Shown: positions 30,249 through 32,832 of the stretch, one piece after another | Position numbering within the stretch: position 1 is the stretch's first letter | Layout: each line of letters begins with the position of its first letter | Assembly (NCBI GenBank): GCA_035763085.1 | Contig: DASUBV010000303.1 | Span: 1-32,832, forward strand | DNA: 32,832 bases | Reading direction: 5' to 3' | From: DASUBV01 sp035763085 | GTDB taxonomy: Bacteria > Actinomycetota > Actinomycetes > Streptosporangiales > Streptosporangiaceae | Program-made: the position numbers and the translations under genes | The notes under the pieces: generated by a model | Told to the model about the DNA's origin: nothing | Database searches by the model: none | Seen by the model: only the letters and a program-made list of their open reading frames with translations

Positions 30249-31256
30249 ATGAAGGCTGCCCGGCTGCACGCGATGGGTGACCTGCGGGTCGGCGACGAGC
30301 CGGCACCGGAGCCCGGGCCGGGCCGTCCGCTGGTGAAAGTGACGGCGATCGGGATCTGCGGCTCGGACCTGCACTGGTTCGAGGACGGCGGGATCGGCGA
30401 CGCGGTGGTGCGCAGCCCGCTGGTACTCGGCCACGAGGCCGCCGGGGTGATCGCCAGCGGGCCGCGCGAGGGCGAGCGGGTCGCCATCGACCCGGCCATC
30501 CCGTGCGGCCACTGCGACCCGTGCCTGCGCGGCTACCGGAACCTGTGCGTCAACATCGTGTTCGCCGGGCACGGCGCCCAGGACGGCGCCATGCGCGACT
30601 ACCTGACCTGGCCGGATGAGCAGCTGCACCGGCTGCCGGCAGAGATCTCCGACGCCGGCGGCGCCGCCCTGGAGCCGCTCGGCGTGGCCATTCACGCCTT
30701 CGACCTGGGTCACCTGCCGCTGGCCGGCACGGCCACCGTGGTCGGCTGCGGCCCCATCGGGCTGCTGCTGATCCAGGTGCTGCGCGCGGCCGGGGCCAGC
30801 TCGGTCATCGCCTTCGACCCGCTGCCGCACCGGCGCGAGGCGGCCGGCCGGGCCGGCGCGGACGCGATCGCCGACCCGGCCGGCGCCGACCTGCCCGCCC
30901 TGGCCGGCGGCGGCGCGGACGTGGCGTTCGAGCTCGCCGGCACCGACGCCGGGGTTCAGCTGGCCATGGAGACGGCCCGGCCGGGCGGCCGGGTCGTGCT
31001 GGGCGGCATCCCCGGCGATGACTGGACCCGGTTCCGGGCCGCCACGGCCCGGCGCAAGGGCCTGACCATCGCGATGGTGCGCCGGATGAACGAGGTCTAC
31101 CCGCGGGCCATCGCGCTGGCCGCGGCGGGCAAGGCCGACCTGGACGGGGTGGTCAGCGACCGCTACCCGCTGGTCAAGGCGCCGGAGGCGTTCAGCGCCG
31201 CGACCCGGCGCACCGGCCTGAAGGTGATCATCGAGCCCGACCCCGGCACGGACTGA
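30249..31256 (+). CDS. zinc-dependent alcohol/polyol dehydrogenase (sorbitol dehydrogenase-like)
   Basis: 335 residues from ATG 30249 after GAGGAGGAGGAGCGC. The catalytic zinc ligands are C37 (GICGSDLHWFEDGG), H62 and E63 (VLGHEAAGVI). The structural zinc lobe is complete, with C86, C89, C92 and C100 (PCGHCDPCLRGYRNLC). The mid-domain glutamate lies in GGAALEPLGVAIHAF, and the NAD(P) motif is VVGCGPIGLLL. These match L-iditol/sorbitol/xylitol-type medium-chain dehydrogenases, which oxidise secondary alcohols of sugar alcohols with NAD. The gene lies 32 bases before an AMP-forming acid-CoA ligase gene with its own ribosome-binding site, so the two are probably one operon, although the metabolic link is not obvious. 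Confidence 0.88.
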   Translation: MKAARLHAMGDLRVGDEPAPEPGPGRPLVKVTAIGICGSDLHWFEDGGIGDAVVRSPLVLGHEAAGVIASGPREGERVAIDPAIPCGHCDPCLRGYRNLCVNIVFAGHGAQDGAMRDYLTWPDEQLHRLPAEISDAGGAALEPLGVAIHAFDLGHLPLAGTATVVGCGPIGLLLIQVLRAAGASSVIAFDPLPHRREAAGRAGADAIADPAGADLPALAGGGADVAFELAGTDAGVQLAMETARPGGRVVLGGIPGDDWTRFRAATARRKGLTIAMVRRMNEVYPRAIALAAAGKADLDGVVSDRYPLVKAPEAFSAATRRTGLKVIIEPDPGTD

Positions 31257-31288
31257 CCCCGCGGCGGCCGGGCCAGGAGGGAGCATCG

Positions 31289-32832
31289 GTGCCGGACTTG
31301 TTCGCCACGCCGCGGATCACCGCGGAGTACCGGGACGACGGGACCATCGTGCTGCGGTCAGCGCAGGAACTGGCCGCGCACGAGGTCACCATCCTGGCCA
31401 GCCTGCGCCGCTGGGCGAAGGCCGGGCCGGATCACCCGCTGGCGGCCGAGCGCCCGCCCGGCGGCGGGCCGTGGCGGATGCTGAGCTACGGCGCGGCGGC
31501 CGCCGCGGCCGAGGCGGCCGGGCAGGGGCTGCTGGAGCTGGGCCTGGGCCCGGGCCGCCCGCTGCTGGTGCTGTCCGGGAACTCGGCCGGCCACCTGGTC
31601 ATCTCGCTGGCCGCGATGACCGCCGGCATCCCGGTAGCGCCGGTCAGCGCCGCGTACTCGCTGCAGTCGCGCGACCATGCCCGGATCCGGCAGATCGCCG
31701 CGCTGATCACGCCCGGCGCGGTGTACGCCGAGGACGCCGGGCCGTTCGCCGCGGCGCTGGCCGCGCTGGACGGCATCCCGGTCATCACCGGCGGCCTGGC
31801 GGGCACCGGCCCGGACGGCACGAGCCCGGCCAGTGCCGGCCCGGGCGGCGGCGCGATCACGCTGGCCTCGCTCACCGCCGGCTCCCCCGGCCCCGAGGTC
31901 GCGGCCGCCTACGCCGCGCTCCGGCCCGGCACCGTGGCCAAGATCCTGTTCACCTCGGGCTCGACCGGCGCGCCCAAGGGCGTGCTGAACACGCACGGGA
32001 TGCTGGCCGCCAACCAGCAGATGATCCGCCAGGGCTGGCCGTTCCTGGCCGCCGAGCGGCCGGTCATCGCTGACTGGCTGCCGTGGAGCCACACCTTCGG
32101 CGGCAACCACAACGCGAACATGATGATTGCCAGCGGCGGCACCCTGTACATCGACGGCGGGCGGCCCGCGCCGGGGCTGTTCGCGCAGTCGCTGGCCAAC
32201 CTGGCCGACGTCGGCCCGACCATCCACTTCAATGTGCCGGCCGGCTACGCCCGGCTGATCCCGGCGCTGGAGACCGATCCGGAGCTCGCGCGGCGGTTCT
32301 TCGCCCGGCTGCGGCTGGCCTTCAACGCCGGCGCCGCGCTCCCGGCCGCGCTGCGCCAGCGGCTGGCCGACATCGCGCTGGCCACCACCGGCCGGCCGGT
32401 GCCGGTCACCACCTCCTGGGGGCTGACCGAGACTGCGCCCGCCGTGACCGCCGCCTACGACGCCGCCGACCCGGCCAGCGTCGGCGTGCCGCTGCCCGGC
32501 GCCGAGGTCAAGCTGGTCCCGGTGCCCGACGGGTACGAGATCCGGGCCCGCGGGCCGAACGTCACGCCCGGCTACTTCGGGCGGCCCGACCTGACCGCGG
32601 AGGCGTTCGACGAGGAGGGGTTCTACCGGACCGGCGACGCGGTCCGGCTGCTGGCCAGCGCTGACCCGCGGGACGGGGTCGCGTTCCGGGGCCGGCTGGC
32701 CGAGGACTTCAAGCTGCTGACCGGCACGTTCGTGCACGTGGGCGCGGTGCGCACGGCGCTGCTGTCGGCCATCCCGCTGCTAGCCGACGCGGTGATCGCG
32801 GGCGAGGGCCGGTCCTGCACCGGCGCGCTGGC
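31289..32832 (+). CDS. feruloyl-CoA synthetase-like AMP-binding ligase (partial, runs off the end)
   Basis: At least 514 residues from GTG 31289 with CAGGAGGGAG upstream; no stop occurs before the window edge. ANL-superfamily motifs: ILFTSGSTGAPKGVLNTHGM (P-loop A3), DWLPWSHTFGGNHNANMM, TTSWGLTETAPAVT (A5), FYRTGDAVRL (A7) and GRLAEDFKLLTGTFVHVG (A8). The last, and the opening LFATPRITAEYRDDGTIVLR, are typical of feruloyl-CoA synthases, which activate hydroxycinnamates with ATP and CoA. The A10 lysine would lie beyond the window. The call is good for the family; ferulate as substrate is inferred. No enoyl-CoA hydratase/lyase partner is seen in the window. Confidence 0.87.
   Translation, partial: MPDLFATPRITAEYRDDGTIVLRSAQELAAHEVTILASLRRWAKAGPDHPLAAERPPGGGPWRMLSYGAAAAAAEAAGQGLLELGLGPGRPLLVLSGNSAGHLVISLAAMTAGIPVAPVSAAYSLQSRDHARIRQIAALITPGAVYAEDAGPFAAALAALDGIPVITGGLAGTGPDGTSPASAGPGGGAITLASLTAGSPGPEVAAAYAALRPGTVAKILFTSGSTGAPKGVLNTHGMLAANQQMIRQGWPFLAAERPVIADWLPWSHTFGGNHNANMMIASGGTLYIDGGRPAPGLFAQSLANLADVGPTIHFNVPAGYARLIPALETDPELARRFFARLRLAFNAGAALPAALRQRLADIALATTGRPVPVTTSWGLTETAPAVTAAYDAADPASVGVPLPGAEVKLVPVPDGYEIRARGPNVTPGYFGRPDLTAEAFDEEGFYRTGDAVRLLASADPRDGVAFRGRLAEDFKLLTGTFVHVGAVRTALLSAIPLLADAVIAGEGRSCTGAL

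Noticed and set aside
27919..30306. 795-residue minus-strand open frame
   Set aside because: It is antisense to the S53 peptidase and class IV aminotransferase genes, with low-complexity Val/Gly/Arg composition.

Overview
The window is uniformly G+C-rich chromosomal DNA. Start codons include many GTGs, codons end strongly in G or C, and several genes appear to be leaderless. The gene families are typical of soil actinomycetes: PadR with a HAAS-domain membrane protein, BlaI with an M56 peptidase, a SigG-like ECF factor with a SnoaL tail, and an XRE regulator with an MmyB-type domain. I infer a filamentous actinobacterium, perhaps Streptosporangiales-like, but the sequence alone does not fix the genus. 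I found no rRNA, tRNA, CRISPR array, transposase or phage gene.

Positions 1-8133 are an arsenic/metal-stress region. A truncated GNAT gene and a decayed ArsR fragment come first. Next is arsR-arsM (arsenite methylation), convergent with an arsI-type C-As lyase gene, which is divergent from a second, cysteine-rich arsR. A PadR/HAAS pair and a divergent membrane protein follow, with two matching 13-bp dyads in the shared promoter region. After a wrecked methyltransferase gene and a SCO1-like thiol protein gene comes a minus-strand operon: an ArsR-ArsC fusion, a VOC protein and a ChrA-type transporter, with 1- and 3-base overlaps.

Positions 8262-16576 hold a LURP-one-like protein, the frameshifted end of an uppP gene, a BlaI/M56 pair, and a TetR regulator divergent from a DHA2 drug exporter. 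A second exporter plus zinc alcohol dehydrogenase operon follows, divergent from an XRE/MmyB regulator. Positions 16726-23587 hold lipB directly behind a SigG-like sigma factor gene, a two-gene unit of unknown function (coiled-coil protein, then a membrane-anchored proline-rich protein), a small XRE regulator, an unusual sigma-70-like protein with an internal insert and a repetitive Ala-rich tail, a MetE-C-like enzyme and a VOC protein.

Positions 23831-32832 hold a class I/II aminotransferase with a strong terminator, then a long structured leader before a secreted protein that looks like an actinobacterial subtilase lacking its catalytic domain. A secreted S53 (sedolisin-type) protease lies directly downstream. 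The end carries a class IV aminotransferase, a sorbitol-dehydrogenase-like enzyme and a feruloyl-CoA-synthetase-like ligase cut by the window edge.

The less ordinary items are the protease-less S8-like protein with its leader and S53 neighbour, the ArsR-ArsC/VOC/ChrA operon, the composite-cysteine ArsR, the insert- and repeat-bearing sigma-like protein, the unknown two-gene membrane unit, and a recurrent leaderless promoter geometry (TANNNT, 6-7 nt, start codon).
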